Source of the DNA: CBDFKF01 sp965248765
GTDB lineage: Bacteria; Pseudomonadota; Alphaproteobacteria; VGEJ01
Assembly: GCA_965248765.1 (NCBI GenBank)
Contig: CBDFKF010000004.1
Span: 1,302,001 to 1,366,000, forward strand
Reading direction: 5' to 3'
DNA length: 64,000 nt
Positions 1 to 10,078 of this stretch are shown one piece after another (the stretch's first letter is position 1; each line of letters starts with the position of its first letter). The position numbers were made by a program, and so were the translations under genes. The notes under the pieces are model-generated. The model made no database searches and had not been told where the DNA came from. It saw only the letters and a list, made by a program, of their open reading frames with translations.

Positions 1-131
1 GGGTGAAGCGACGGCACGACGCGAAGTTGTTTGCGAGATCACCTGGTAGCTGGTGACCCGAATGGGTCGATCGTAATTGGGCGGCCACCACCGCCTGGCT
101 CGAGAGCCGGCATCGCCCAGCGGCCCCCAGT
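1..131. other. non-coding edge of window
   Basis: I see no gene here. This is the region downstream of the minus-strand terminase gene; no terminator-like hairpin with a T run and no RNA gene is recognisable. Confidence 0.4.
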
Positions 132-1592
132 CTAGAGATCGAGGTTCCACGGCGCATCAGGGCGGTGGGCCGCGAGCGGCTCGCCGATCATGAAGTGCTC
201 ATCAGTGATCACAACTGGCGATTCCCACCCGAGGTATTGCGAGACGCTATCGATCTGGTCCCAGTAGCGGCTGTTGGGGAACGGCAGCAACTCGCGCTGG
301 AACTCGTCGAGCCACGGCGCGCTCAGTGGCAGGAACACATGGCCGGCCTCGATCTTGGCGGTCTGGCCATACATGCGGATAGCCTTGTCGCCCTCCGGTT
401 CGATCGGCTCGATCCGCAAGGCGCCCTGTTGAGGCAGTTCCTGAATCAGCTGGGTGCCCGAGGCCTTGTCCTCGATCAGAACTGCGCCGGCGTCATACTG
501 CTCAGCCATCTCCACCACGAGCTTCCTCAGCGCCGGATACTCGAGCCGTAGCCGGCGCACGTCGAGCAGGTAGTGGTCGTGACCACGGCGCAGCCAGGTG
601 GTGCAGACCGAGTAGCTGCTAACATCGGTGCCCTTGGCCGCCGTATCCCAACTCTGGACGATCAGATCGCCCTCGTGCGGCTCGGGCAGCGCCTCATAGA
701 ACCTGAACCACGACCACTTGATCAGGCCGCCCTCGAGCGGCATGGGATCCTGTTGGTACTGTGCCGAGAAGATGGGCGAGCCTAGCGCTCGGCACAGCTG
801 CTCCAACGTCTCGAGCGGCTCTCGCTCGGGGTGCAGCGCCTCACCCTCGCGCCGGCCGACGGCATGGCCATGGCCGAGATCGAACCACTGGTCCTCCTCG
901 GCGATGGCCGGCAGGTTGAGATGGTTCCAGCCGCCCTGCTCCAACAGATGGCCCACTGGATCGTCAACGTGGAGGTGTTGCATCACCAGGATGATGACGC
1001 CGGTCTTCTTGTCGTCGAGGCGGCTCATGGCGGTATTGACGATCCACTCGACCACCGTCTGGCGGTGCGCCTCGGACAGGGCTTGATCGGCCTTCATGAT
1101 GTAGTCGAGGATCAGGAAGTTGCCACCCCGCCCGGTCAGGGTGCCGCCCACCGAGGTGGCCAAGCGGAAGCCGCGTCGCGTCGTCGTCATTTCCTGCTCG
1201 GTGTTCTTGGCTCGATCGAGGCGGGTCCGCGCAAAGCTGTCGCGATACCATTGCGTCTCCATCACGGCCCGGCAGTCGCGGGCGTGTTTGAAGGCGAGGT
1301 CGCTCGAGTAGCTGGCGCAGATCACCCGGGCCGCTGGTTGGTGGCCGAGGATAAAGGCGGGAAACGCCACCGAGCAGCAGATCGACTTCAGGCTGCGGGG
1401 CGGCACGGTAATGATGAGCCGGGTGATCTTCCCATCCAGCGCCTGTTGTAGGCGGTGGGCGATCACCTCGAGGTGCCAGTTGTGGAGATAGCGCTGCCCC
1501 GGCGAGACCGTCTGGTAGGTGCGATGGATGCAGGTCGCGAGGTCGCTGCGCGTAGCCAGCGCGAGGAGATCCGGTTTACTCGTCATGGTCAT
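132..1592 (-). CDS. terL: phage terminase large subunit
   Basis: The 486-residue product matches the phage large terminase (Terminase_6 type) that packages DNA into proheads. The N-terminal ATPase has a degenerate P-loop, TVPPRSLKS, at about residues 62-70 and the family's GGTLTGRGG block at about 149-157. The C-terminal RNase H-like nuclease has the expected acidic positions in SWDTAAKGTD, IEDKASGTQL and the late DQIDSVSQYL. The Walker B segment reads ILDYI (about 161-165) where relatives have IIDDP, so the second acidic residue, normally catalytic, is Tyr. The start ATG overlaps the stop of the DUF5681 gene (ATGA at 1589-1592), so the two are coupled. No portal or capsid gene is visible up to the window edge. 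It is probably a phage or GTA-like remnant, and ATPase activity is doubtful. Confidence 0.88.
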   Translation of the reverse strand: MTMTSKPDLLALATRSDLATCIHRTYQTVSPGQRYLHNWHLEVIAHRLQQALDGKITRLIITVPPRSLKSICCSVAFPAFILGHQPAARVICASYSSDLAFKHARDCRAVMETQWYRDSFARTRLDRAKNTEQEMTTTRRGFRLATSVGGTLTGRGGNFLILDYIMKADQALSEAHRQTVVEWIVNTAMSRLDDKKTGVIILVMQHLHVDDPVGHLLEQGGWNHLNLPAIAEEDQWFDLGHGHAVGRREGEALHPEREPLETLEQLCRALGSPIFSAQYQQDPMPLEGGLIKWSWFRFYEALPEPHEGDLIVQSWDTAAKGTDVSSYSVCTTWLRRGHDHYLLDVRRLRLEYPALRKLVVEMAEQYDAGAVLIEDKASGTQLIQELPQQGALRIEPIEPEGDKAIRMYGQTAKIEAGHVFLPLSAPWLDEFQRELLPFPNSRYWDQIDSVSQYLGWESPVVITDEHFMIGEPLAAHRPDAPWNLDL

Positions 1593-2044
1593 GGCTCCTC
1601 ATGCCGGGTCTTCGTCGATGACCGGGCGGTTTGTTCGGGGGCGTGGAGCCCGATGCGGCCGTTGCCCCCAGTTTCGCCGACGCCCCGCGCGCGCTGGCGA
1701 AGCAGCTCGTAGACCTCCTGGTCCTCCTTGCCGAGCGGTTCGCCGGCCACGGGAGCCTCGTCGTCATCCAGCAACCGCAACATCATGTTGAGGACCGTGC
1801 TGGCAGCACGTTGGTCGCCCTGAATCGCCCTCGCCATTAGCGATTTGACAAGGGCGCGCTGTTTGCTGAGTGGCACGGCGCGCCCGTCCTCGCGAACCAA
1901 GACCCGCTCCTGATGCTCCTCACTGAGATCGGTTTTGAGGTTCTTCGTGCCCTTGGGCCGCCCGCGCGGGTTGCCCGATTGCCCCTTGGCAAAACGGCCA
2001 CTACGTGGCGGCTTGCCGTAGCCGACCTCGTAATCACTCGGCAT
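1589..2044 (-). CDS. DUF5681 domain-containing protein
   Basis: The 151-residue product starts at the Met of MPSDYEVGYGKPP. It contains the DUF5681 hallmark FAKGQSGNPRGRPKGTKN at about residues 17-34, followed by a helical region (about 50-90) and an acidic, low-complexity tail. The family is of unknown biochemical role but is repeatedly found directly upstream of terminase large subunits, where a small-terminase-like DNA-binding role has been suspected. A longer reading frame extends to 2167, but the downstream Met places the start 11 nt inside the end of the methyltransferase remnant and keeps the domain whole. The stop overlaps the terL start by 4 nt. Confidence 0.75.
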   Translation of the reverse strand: MPSDYEVGYGKPPRSGRFAKGQSGNPRGRPKGTKNLKTDLSEEHQERVLVREDGRAVPLSKQRALVKSLMARAIQGDQRAASTVLNMMLRLLDDDEAPVAGEPLGKEDQEVYELLRQRARGVGETGGNGRIGLHAPEQTARSSTKTRHEEP

Positions 2045-3063
2045 CCGCTGCCTCCATCCGCTCGGCGCGGGCCGCCGGGGCCTCGGCGATCGCATCGAAT
2101 GACCGTCCGGTCTCGGCGTGCACAGCCGTGTCACCGCGCCACTCTTGCCAGCGGCGGAGGGCGACATCGACGTAACGGGGGTCCAGCTCCATGGCGAAGG
2201 CGCGCCGGCCGGTCTTCTCGGCTGCGATCACCGTGGTGCCGCCGCCGGCGAAGGAATCGAGGATGAGGCCACCATGACGCGAGCAGTCCTTGATCGCATC
2301 GGCGACCAGCGCCACCGGCTTCACCGTCGGATGCAGGGCCAGCTGGCTTCGATCATCCACCCCCAGCGAGCTCATGCCAGGATACTCCCACACGTTGCTG
2401 CGATTGCGGCCGTGCCGGCCAAGCTCCACATTGTTGATGTGCGGCGCGGTGCCGCTCTTGAACACCATCACCAGCTCGTGTTGGGAGCGGTAGAGGCTGC
2501 CCATACCGGCGTTGTCCTTGGCCCAGACACAGAGGTTCTTGAACTCGGTGTAGGCCGCGCGCGCGGCCCCGAGCGCCTCGCCGAGGTGACGCCAATCCAT
2601 GCAGACGAAGTGAATCGCGCCATCGACGCTGTGGGTCCGCCTCGGCTCCGTGGTTCTCGATGACGAGGTCGGTCTCGGCGGTGGTGAAGCCGGTGATGGT
2701 GAGGTCGAACGCGGTCTCGATCTCCAGCAGATGCTGCGGCTCGATGGCCAGGATCTCGCGGTCCCAGCCGGCATTCTCGGCAAGCTTGTTGTCGGCCAGG
2801 ATGTAGGCCCGTCGCTCGGCCTCGCTCAGATGCTCGAGGCGCACCGTTGGCACGTCCTCCAGCCCCAGGAGCTTTGCCGCTTCGACCCGGCCGTGACCGG
2901 CGATGATCCGGTCCTCGCCGTCGATCAGCACCGGATTGTTGAACCCGAATTGATCGATGCTGTCGGCGATCTGGCGGAGCTGACGGCGCGAGTGCGTGCG
3001 TGCGTTGCGCTCATGCGGATGCAGCTCTAGGATGTGCCGGTACTCTATCTTGATAACCGACAT
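2034..3063 (-). pseudogene. ParB-like/site-specific DNA methyltransferase, internally deleted and frameshifted
   Basis: Two frames together make a familiar phage-associated protein. The first (3063 to about 2640) is a ParB/Srx-like N-domain beginning MSVIKIEYRHILELHPHERN, with the IIAGHGRVEAAKLLG nuclease-like motif. The second (about 2640 to 2034) is the C-terminal half of a beta-class N4/N6 methyltransferase, with HPTVKPVALVADAIKDCS and the SAM motif ILDSFAGGGTT. In intact relatives about 100 residues lie between ENHGAEADP and HSVDGAIHF, including the catalytic DPPY motif. Here they are missing and the frame changes in the GACCCACAGCGTC stretch near 2626-2640. I infer loss of methyltransferase activity. 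It lies upstream of DUF5681 and terL, as in other phage-derived modules. Confidence 0.8.
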
Positions 3064-3161
3064 AGCCGCCCTACCTTATTTAGTGGCATGGCACATTTGA
3101 TCATGGATTCGAGACCACCGATTAAGAGGCTGAAAGTCGCGGAAATGCTTGAGTTGGAGCA

Positions 3162-3551
3162 ATGAGCAGGGGGATGCAGAAGCGCTGTCCGCTCACCGAG
3201 GTCCCGCTGGCGCGGCTCGATCGCGTGTCAGAGGAGTGCCTGACTGACGAGGGCTACGTCGACGTAGCTGAACGGTTTCCGGACAGCAACCTGTTCTGCG
3301 TGAGATCAATCGCCGCCGTGGGCGGGTTCCGCGATACCGCGTACTTCCGGGACGTAATGCTCTCGAACCCCGACTGCCCGATCCACGTCCACCGCCTCGT
3401 TCTCAAAGACGAGCTCACGGGGCAGAGCGCTGCCGAGGTCTACGCCACGCACCAGAACTCGGCGCACTACGGCGGTCAAATGTGGCACAAGCTGCAGCGT
3501 GAAGCGGCCCGAAGCAGGGCCACTCAGTGCAATAGCCTTCAGGCGGGTTAG
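3162..3551 (+). CDS. hypothetical protein, 129 aa
   Basis: I do not recognise this gene. The product is a soluble, mixed alpha/beta-looking protein without membrane segments or signal peptide. It has one Cys in CPLTEV near the N terminus and one in FCVRSI, and a His-containing stretch CPIHVHRLVLKDELTG in the middle that may be a strand-turn-helix. A weak Shine-Dalgarno (TTGGAG) precedes the ATG; an internal ATG at 3174 is an alternative start. It sits alone between the phage remnant and the IS1182 element, so it may be cargo of either. The overlapping antisense frame (3306-3488) looks like a shadow. Confidence 0.45.
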   Translation: MSRGMQKRCPLTEVPLARLDRVSEECLTDEGYVDVAERFPDSNLFCVRSIAAVGGFRDTAYFRDVMLSNPDCPIHVHRLVLKDELTGQSAAEVYATHQNSAHYGGQMWHKLQREAARSRATQCNSLQAG

Positions 3552-3559
3552 GCAGGCGC

Positions 3560-3611
3560 GACGTCCGCTTTACCGTTCCTGACGTCAGCTTAGCGCCCGG
3601 GAGCGGACGTC
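3560..3611. repeat. 10-bp inverted repeat beside IS1182 element
   Basis: GACGTCCGCT at 3560-3569 and its exact complement AGCGGACGTC at 3602-3611 bracket a 32-nt spacer just after the 3162-3551 gene and 30 nt before the IS1182 left end. It could act as a weak terminator (no T run) or be the relic of an older element end. Confidence 0.4.
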
Positions 3612-3640
3612 AAATCACCCCTTCCCGCGAGGCCGCTGTG

Positions 3641-5259
3641 GGTCTTGGTTATGTAAGAACGCGGCGGCGTTGGCGGTCGGACGTAGCGGCCCGAGGCTGA
3701 TGTGAGCGAGCCGTTCCATCTAGCTCAGTGGTCAACCTGAGTCATCTAAGAGAAGCTCGGGTCGGGCGGTCTGGCGTTTCGTGGGCGTTGGAGCCAGGAA
3801 GTTGCGTTTCCTATGCCCTGATGGCCGCGATCAGCAGCCCGGTGCCGAGGATGTTCATGACACGGGTGAGGTTATAGGCGAGTACGTGCAGCGCCATCTC
3901 GGTGCTGACGCGTTGTGAGCGTCTTCATCAGGAAGTGGGTTGCGCGCCCATCGGGGCTTTGATCGTGCCGAAGGGATGCTCGACCGTCTCGCGGCGCTGG
4001 CGCATCTTCTCCGGATGCTCGTCGAGCCGCCTCTGAACAGCCTCGAGAACATGCTCGTACTCGTGATCCGGCGCTCTCTGCCCGTGGTGCAGCGGTGCTT
4101 GATGGCGCAGCTCAGACACGCGTTGGTCCAGTAGCGGCGTAAGGCCAGGCCCTTTTCCTCAGTCGTGTATCGATACCTCAGCCTTTCGTTGGCCGGGCAG
4201 ATGTAGATGTCCTTTTGCGCCACATAGCGGCCGGAGGTCTGCGGCTTGGGAAGCGTGACCGTGATGGCGGCGTCTTCGCACGCCAGGATCTCCGCACTGT
4301 TGAAGTAGCCCCGGTCGGCGACGACATCCAAGGTGTCCGCCCCCAGCGTCGCTTTCGTCTGCTTGGCCATGCGGGCGAGCTGGGACCGGTCGGTGCCGAC
4401 GTTGGTCACCTCGTGGGCAACGATCAGATGATGCTTGGTGTCGACGGCGGCTTGCACGTTGTAGCCGACGACGCCCGACCGCTGGTCGCCATCGAGCGAG
4501 CGTCGGGATCGGTTAGAGAGATCTGCTGGTCCGGCCTCTCGCGCATCCGCGCCTCGAGCCCCTTGAGGCGCTGCATCTCTTGCCTGAGCCTGGCAATCTT
4601 CTCGTGCAGACGGACCGTCTTGGTCGTGCGTGCCAGAGACGGCTCTTGCCGGTCGGCGCTGTCCAGCTGGTGCAGGTAGCGCGACACGCTGATCCAGGCG
4701 CCGCGTCATCTTGGCTCGCGTGAAGTTCCTGTCTCGGTTGTTCACTGCCTTGAACTTGCTGCCATCGATCGCAACGCGGGCTTCGGCAAACAGACCGAGC
4801 GTGCGGCACAGAGCGACGAACCGGGCACAGACCTGACGGATGGCGCGACCATTGTCCTTGTTGCGGAAGTCGGCGATCGTCTTGTGATCGGGAGCCAGGC
4901 GGCCGGTTAGCCACATCACTTCCACGTTGCGCCCGGCTTCCCGCTCAAGCCGGCGGCTCGATTGGACCCGATTGAGATAGCCGTAGATGTACAGCTTCAG
5001 CAGAACCGACGGATGATACGCAGGCCGGCCGGTATCCTTCGGCGCGACACGGCTGAAGCCAAGCTCAGCTAGATCCAGCTCCTCGACAAAGACATCGATC
5101 ACCCGAACCGCATTGTCCTCGCCAATCCAGTCGTCCAAGCACTCCGGGAACAAAGTGCGCTGCCCGCGATCGGTCCCTTCAACGAAACGCCCCATACGAT
5201 CTCCCCGCTCAGACCACCGAAGAATCATATCAGGCAAGCGTTCTTACACAGCCAGGGTC
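3641..5259 (-). mobile_element. IS1182-family insertion sequence, degenerate
   Basis: The element is bounded by imperfect terminal inverted repeats: TCTTGGTTATGTAAGAACGC at 3643-3662 against the complement of 5238-5257 (CCCTGGCTGTGTAAGAACGC), 16 of 20 identical with a perfect inner GTAAGAACGC. The exact outer ends are uncertain by a few bases and I could not identify a convincing target duplication. It contains only the frameshifted transposase, so it should not move by itself, but an active relative elsewhere could act on its ends. Confidence 0.8.
3811..5195 (-). pseudogene. IS1182-family transposase, multiple frameshifts
   Basis: The protein starts MGRFVEGTDRGQRTLFPE (the frame is open upstream to 5237). 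It has the DUF772-type N-domain with GRPAYHPSVLLKLYIYGYLN and the DDE domain with VAIDGSKFKAVN, VVADRGYFN and the Cys-rich CLSCAIKHRCTTG. The frame slips near 4690, after MTRRLDQ, into the frame of 4424-4687 (HQLDSADRQEPS), and returns near 4500 at SGVVGYNVQ. It slips again near 4065 into EYEHVLEAVQRRLDEHPEKM and again near 3940 to reach the expected MALHVLAYNLTRVMNILG end and the stop at 3811. At least four frame changes make it a pseudogene. Confidence 0.85.
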
Positions 5260-5698
5260 ATAAGCGGACTTGGCGATCTCGCGCGCGCCAGTCCGGTTGT
5301 GGGTGATTAGCGGACTCGCCGACGTCTGCTCGTGGGCCAGCATAGGGTGGAATCAAACGCCCTCACCACCAGGGGCGAATTCGGTGATGATTCCCTGTTA
5401 TTCCCTGCTCCTTATCGTCGCCGACACGCTGCAAACGCGCCGAGAACAAAGGATTCCCGGCACAGACCAACGCCGCGCACGGCCACGATGCGTCCAAATT
5501 CCCTGTATTTTCCCTGCAAAACAGGGAATGTGGATGGAGAGACGAGTTCGCAATGGACTGCCCGCACCGCCATGATTTGCGTGACTCTCGCTCAATCCGC
5601 CGTGCGCGCTGACCCTGCCGCCACGCAGTCCGCCGGCCGCGTAGCCGCCAGCCCAATCGGTCGACCAGCACCACCGCGCCACCGTGACCGCTTTCCAA
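5260..5698. other. 440-nt gene-free region
   Basis: No convincing gene. It lies between the IS1182 element and the end of the Rid-family gene. It holds a block of TTCCCTG repeats (listed separately). The short open frames here encode peptides such as NSLYFPCKTGN that come from translating the repeat, not from a gene. Confidence 0.5.
5391..5529. repeat. TTCCCTG/CAGGGAA repeat block
   Basis: TTCCCTG occurs twice at about 5392-5408 and again at 5499, followed by TTTTCCCTGC and then CAGGGAA. ATTCCCTG (5498-5505) and CAGGGAAT (5522-5529) form a perfect 8-bp inverted repeat with a 16-nt loop. I recall similar AT-rich blocks scattered through Hyphomicrobiales genomes near integrated elements; here it is next to an IS and a phage remnant. 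Confidence 0.5.
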
Positions 5699-6103
5699 CT
5701 ACGTTGGGTCGGCTGGTACGACCGCTGTCGCTTCGATCTCGACTTTTGCACATGCTTCGAGCAACCCGGCGACCTCAATCAGGGTCATGGCCGGATAGTT
5801 GTGGCCGATCAACTCGACATAGATGCGGCCGAGCTCCTGTCGCCGGGTGAGATACTCCGCTTTATCAACCACATACCAGGTCATGCGGACGAGGTGAGCG
5901 GGGGGCGCGTCGGCCTCGGCCAGCACGGCGATAGTGTTGGCGAGCGCTTGACGCGCCTGGTCCACAAAGTCGTCGCTTGCGAACGTCTCGGTCGACGGGT
6001 CCCAGCCGACCTGGCCGGCAACGAACACGAACCGGCCCTCGGCGAGGATGCCGTGGGCATAGCCCCGCGGGCGTGCCCAACCGTCAGGTGCAAGACTTCT
6101 CAT
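5699..6103 (-). CDS. Rid/YjgF/UK114-family protein (possible enamine/imine hydrolase)
   Basis: The 134-residue product has the length and fold signature of the YjgF/YER057c/UK114 family: FVAGQVGWDP near the N terminus and PAMTLIEVAGLLEACAKVEI near the C terminus. In RidA the sequence VEVARLP holds the catalytic Arg; here it reads IEVAGLLE, so Gly replaces that Arg and a classical 2-aminoacrylate deaminase role is unlikely. It is the last gene of the aryl-CoA operon, and its ATG overlaps the thioesterase stop (ATGA 6100-6103). By context it may hydrolyse an enamine or imine intermediate formed after ring attack on 2-aminobenzoyl-CoA; this is inference. Confidence 0.82.
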   Translation of the reverse strand: MRSLAPDGWARPRGYAHGILAEGRFVFVAGQVGWDPSTETFASDDFVDQARQALANTIAVLAEADAPPAHLVRMTWYVVDKAEYLTRRQELGRIYVELIGHNYPAMTLIEVAGLLEACAKVEIEATAVVPADPT

Positions 6104-6537
6104 TTCGCGGTCGCCCGTTCGCTCTCGTCCCGCAGGTACCCGGACATCGCCGCGCGTAGCTCCGTCGGGATGGGGCGCGATCGCATGTCGGCAAGAGAGA
6201 CGTAGACAAAGACAAGGATGCCCTCAAGCCGCTTCTCATCGCCGCATGTCGCGCCCACGGATATGGTGACGGCGCTGCCGCCGATCTCCCTAACGCCAAG
6301 CGTAAACCGCAAGAGATCGCCCAGTCGGCACGGTTGGAGGAATTCAGCTTCGACGCGTACCGCCGGGACCCCGCATCTGAGCTCCCCGTGCAGTTGCCTG
6401 AAGCTGCAATCCAATCCCCGGTCGAACCACTCCTCGATCACTTCGTTGAACATCTCGAAATAGCGGGGATAGAAGATCAGGCCGGCCTGATCGACATGCG
6501 AGAAGCGCACGCGGATATCGACGACGAAAACGGCCAT
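6100..6537 (-). CDS. acyl-CoA thioesterase, 4HBT hotdog fold
   Basis: The 145-residue product starts MAVFVVDIRVRFSHVDQ. It shows the 4-hydroxybenzoyl-CoA thioesterase signature DQAGLIFYPRYFEMFN, with the catalytic-type Asp at residue 16 and the long helix following. An upstream extension of the frame to 6855 is antisense read-through of the ligase gene and is discarded. The start lies 10 nt after the ligase stop and the stop overlaps the Rid gene. In related aminobenzoyl-CoA clusters such a thioesterase releases CoA from dead-end or product thioesters; the substrate here is not shown by sequence. Confidence 0.85.
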   Translation of the reverse strand: MAVFVVDIRVRFSHVDQAGLIFYPRYFEMFNEVIEEWFDRGLDCSFRQLHGELRCGVPAVRVEAEFLQPCRLGDLLRFTLGVREIGGSAVTISVGATCGDEKRLEGILVFVYVSLADMRSRPIPTELRAAMSGYLRDESERATAK

Positions 6538-6547
6538 GCGGCGCGCT

Positions 6548-8082
6548 TCAGGTTTGCTCAGCGTGACCGGGGGCAGCCCTGGCGAGCTCGACCTCGCGCT
6601 GGCGTAAGACGAATCGCTGGATCTTGCCGGTGCCCGATTTAGGCAGCGCATCGAGGAACTCGACAGCGCGCGGATATTTGTAGGGTGCGATGCGCTGCTT
6701 GACGAAGTCTTGCAGTTCAGCCGCGAGGTCCGCATTCGCAGCGCGGTCCTGAGCCGCGATGACGAACGCTTTGACGATGTGTCCTCGCTCGGTGTCCGGA
6801 GCCGCCACCACGGCGCATTCGGCGACGCCCGGGTGCTCGAGAAGTACTGCTTCAACTTCCGGGCCAGCGATGTTGTAGCCGGCCGAGACGATCATGTCGT
6901 CAGCGCGCGCTTGGAACCAGAAGTACCCGTCCTCGTCCATCCTGTAGGCATCGCCGGTGACATTCCAGCCGTCAAAGACGTAGCCTTTTTGGCGCTCATC
7001 CGCGAGGTAGCGGCAGCCCGTGGGCCCGCGAACGGCGAGTCGCCCCACCGAGCCGGTAGGTAGCGGTCGACCGTCGTCATCGAGAACGCGTGCCTTGTAG
7101 CCCGGCACAACTCGGCCGGTCGCCCCCGGCCGGATCTCCGACTCGGGCGAGGAGATGAAGATGTGCAGAATCTCTGTCGCCCCGATGCCGTCAATGATCC
7201 TGATGCCGGTCGCGTCCTCCCACGCCTGGAACACTGGTACAGGCAGGGTCTCGCCGGCGGAGACGCATTTGGTGAGGCTCGACAACTCCGCCGAGCTTGC
7301 CTGCGAGAGCATGGCCCGGTAGGCGAGCGGCGTTGAGAAGCAGACCGTCGCCTTGAACCGGGCGATCGCGTCCGCCAGCAGCTCGGGGCTCGCCCGCAAT
7401 ATCGAGCGCGGAAAACAATCGCAGATCGCCATCACGTCCCGATGGAAATGTAGGGTCCCCTTGGGCACCCCAGTCGTGCCGGAGGTGAAAGCGATCAGCA
7501 CCACATCGTCGGAAGCTGTATCGCAGGCGGTGAACGTGCCGTCCTTGGTCTCCATCAAGCGTTCCAGCTCGGCCTCGGGCCGCCCGAAGGGGACGAGGCG
7601 GCTGAGCACCGGCGCGCTCGTCTGCGCCGATGCGAGCTCCTCACACAGGTCCTCATCGCACAGCGCCAGTCCGACCTGTGCCTTGTCGATGATCGCGGCG
7701 AGCTCGCGCGCGCGCAGAAGCGGCATAACGGCGACAACCACGCCGCCGGCCTTAGCGACGGCCAGCCAGCATGCCGCCATCATCGGATTGTTCGCCGATC
7801 GGAGCAGAACTCGGTTGCCGGGGACGAGACCCAGATCGTCGACCAGAACGGCGGCGATACGGTTCGTATGGTCGAGGAGATCGGCGTAGGTCCAGCTCAC
7901 GCCGGGTGCCCGCAGACATGGCTTGTCGCCGAGACCCCGCTCAACGGTCCGATCGAGGAGCTCGATCGCGCAATTGAGCCGGTCTGGATACTGAAGCTCC
8001 GGTCGATCGAACAGGAACTCAGGCCACTCGGCCTGGGGCGGGAGGTTGTCGTGTGCGAAGGTGTCGCGATGGGCACTGGGCG

Positions 8083-8086
<4 letters not shown>
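6548..8086 (-). CDS. aryl-CoA ligase (2-aminobenzoate/benzoate-CoA ligase family)
   Basis: This 512-residue member of the adenylate-forming superfamily has the P-loop-like motif AFTSGTTGVPKG and the A5 region around DGIGATEILHIF. The A8 hinge is around YMW-type GWNVTGDAYRMDEDGYFWFQ and the C-terminal Lys lies in LPKSGTGKIQRFVLR. The FISSPESEIRPGATGRVVPGYKA block is typical of the benzoate/2-aminobenzoate-CoA ligase branch rather than fatty acyl-CoA ligases. It would activate an aromatic acid to its CoA thioester with ATP. Its start overlaps the acyl-CoA dehydrogenase stop (ATGA 8083-8086). The neighbouring monooxygenase/reductase suggests anthranilate as substrate; salicylate or a substituted benzoate remains possible. 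Confidence 0.87.
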
Positions 8087-9269
<1,183 letters not shown>

Positions 9270-9273
<4 letters not shown>

Positions 9274-10025
9274 TCGCCCTCGAACACCGGTTCGCGCTTC
9301 TCGACAAATGCGCGAAAAGCACGCTCGAAGTCCTTAGTTTGCATGCAGATGGCCTGGGCTTCCGCCTCGGCGTCAATCGCCGCGTCCAAGGCCATGTCCC
9401 ACTCCCGGTCGAGCATGGTCTTGGTCATCATGTGGGCGAAGGTGGGCCCGCGGGCCAGTTGCCGGGCCAGGCTCATTGCCTCGTCAAGAGCCGTGCCCGC
9501 CGAGCACAGCCGATTATAGAAGCCCCAGCGCTCGGCCTCCTCTGCCTCCATCATGCGCCCGGTAAACAACAGCTCGGCGGCACGACCGAAACCGACGATG
9601 CGCGGCAACATAGCGCAGGCCCCCATGTCACAGCCGGCGAGGCCGATCCGCACGAACAGAAATCCGACCCGACTTCCCGCGGCGCCCACCCGGGTATCGC
9701 AGGCCATGGCGATAGCCGCTCCGGCGCCGACGCAGACGCCCTCGACAGCGGCGATGATCGGCTGCGGACACCCGCGCATAGCCTTGACGAGAGCGCCTGT
9801 CATGCGCGTGAAATCGAGCAACCCCGGCGTATCGCGCCCGACCAACGGGCCGATGATTTCGTGCACATCGCCGCCTGAGCAGAAGTTCCCACCGGCACCA
9901 GTGACGACCACCGTGCGCACGTCGCTCGCGCCACGAAGTGCTTGGAAACAGTCGCGCAGCTCGGCATATGAATCGAAGGTGAGCGGGTTCTTCCGCTCCG
10001 GTCGATTGAGAGTGACCGTGCCCAC
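9270..10025 (-). CDS. enoyl-CoA hydratase/isomerase, N terminus interrupted by in-frame TGA
   Basis: The 251-residue crotonase-fold product begins at a GTG (VGTVTLNRPERKNPLTFDSY). It has the CoA-binding and oxyanion segment GNFCSGGDVHEI and the second oxyanion loop GCDMGACAMLPRIVGFGRAAEL. In the same frame, a more convincing start exists at ATG 10082, which overlaps the MarR stop (ATGA 10079-10082) and encodes MTSMRDYRPTHFR, followed by a TGA at 10041-10043 and then SLSDGVGTVTLN. Relatives read a residue, usually Trp, at the TGA. The gene is therefore either nonsense-mutated or re-initiates at GTG 10025, which lacks a good Shine-Dalgarno. All downstream genes in the operon are coupled to it. 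Confidence 0.8.
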
Positions 10026-10078
10026 GCCATCGCTCAGCGATCATCGGAAGTGCGTCGGTCTGTAGTCCCGCATGCTTG

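Noticed and set aside
3717..3745. tRNA-like D-arm (CTAGCTCAGTGGTCA)
   Set aside because: No T-arm GGTTCGA sequence or acceptor stem follows at the right distance, and the stretch lies inside the IS1182 element.
10041..10043. TGA as a selenocysteine codon
   Set aside because: No SECIS-like hairpin is apparent after it and crotonase-fold enzymes do not use selenocysteine at this place.
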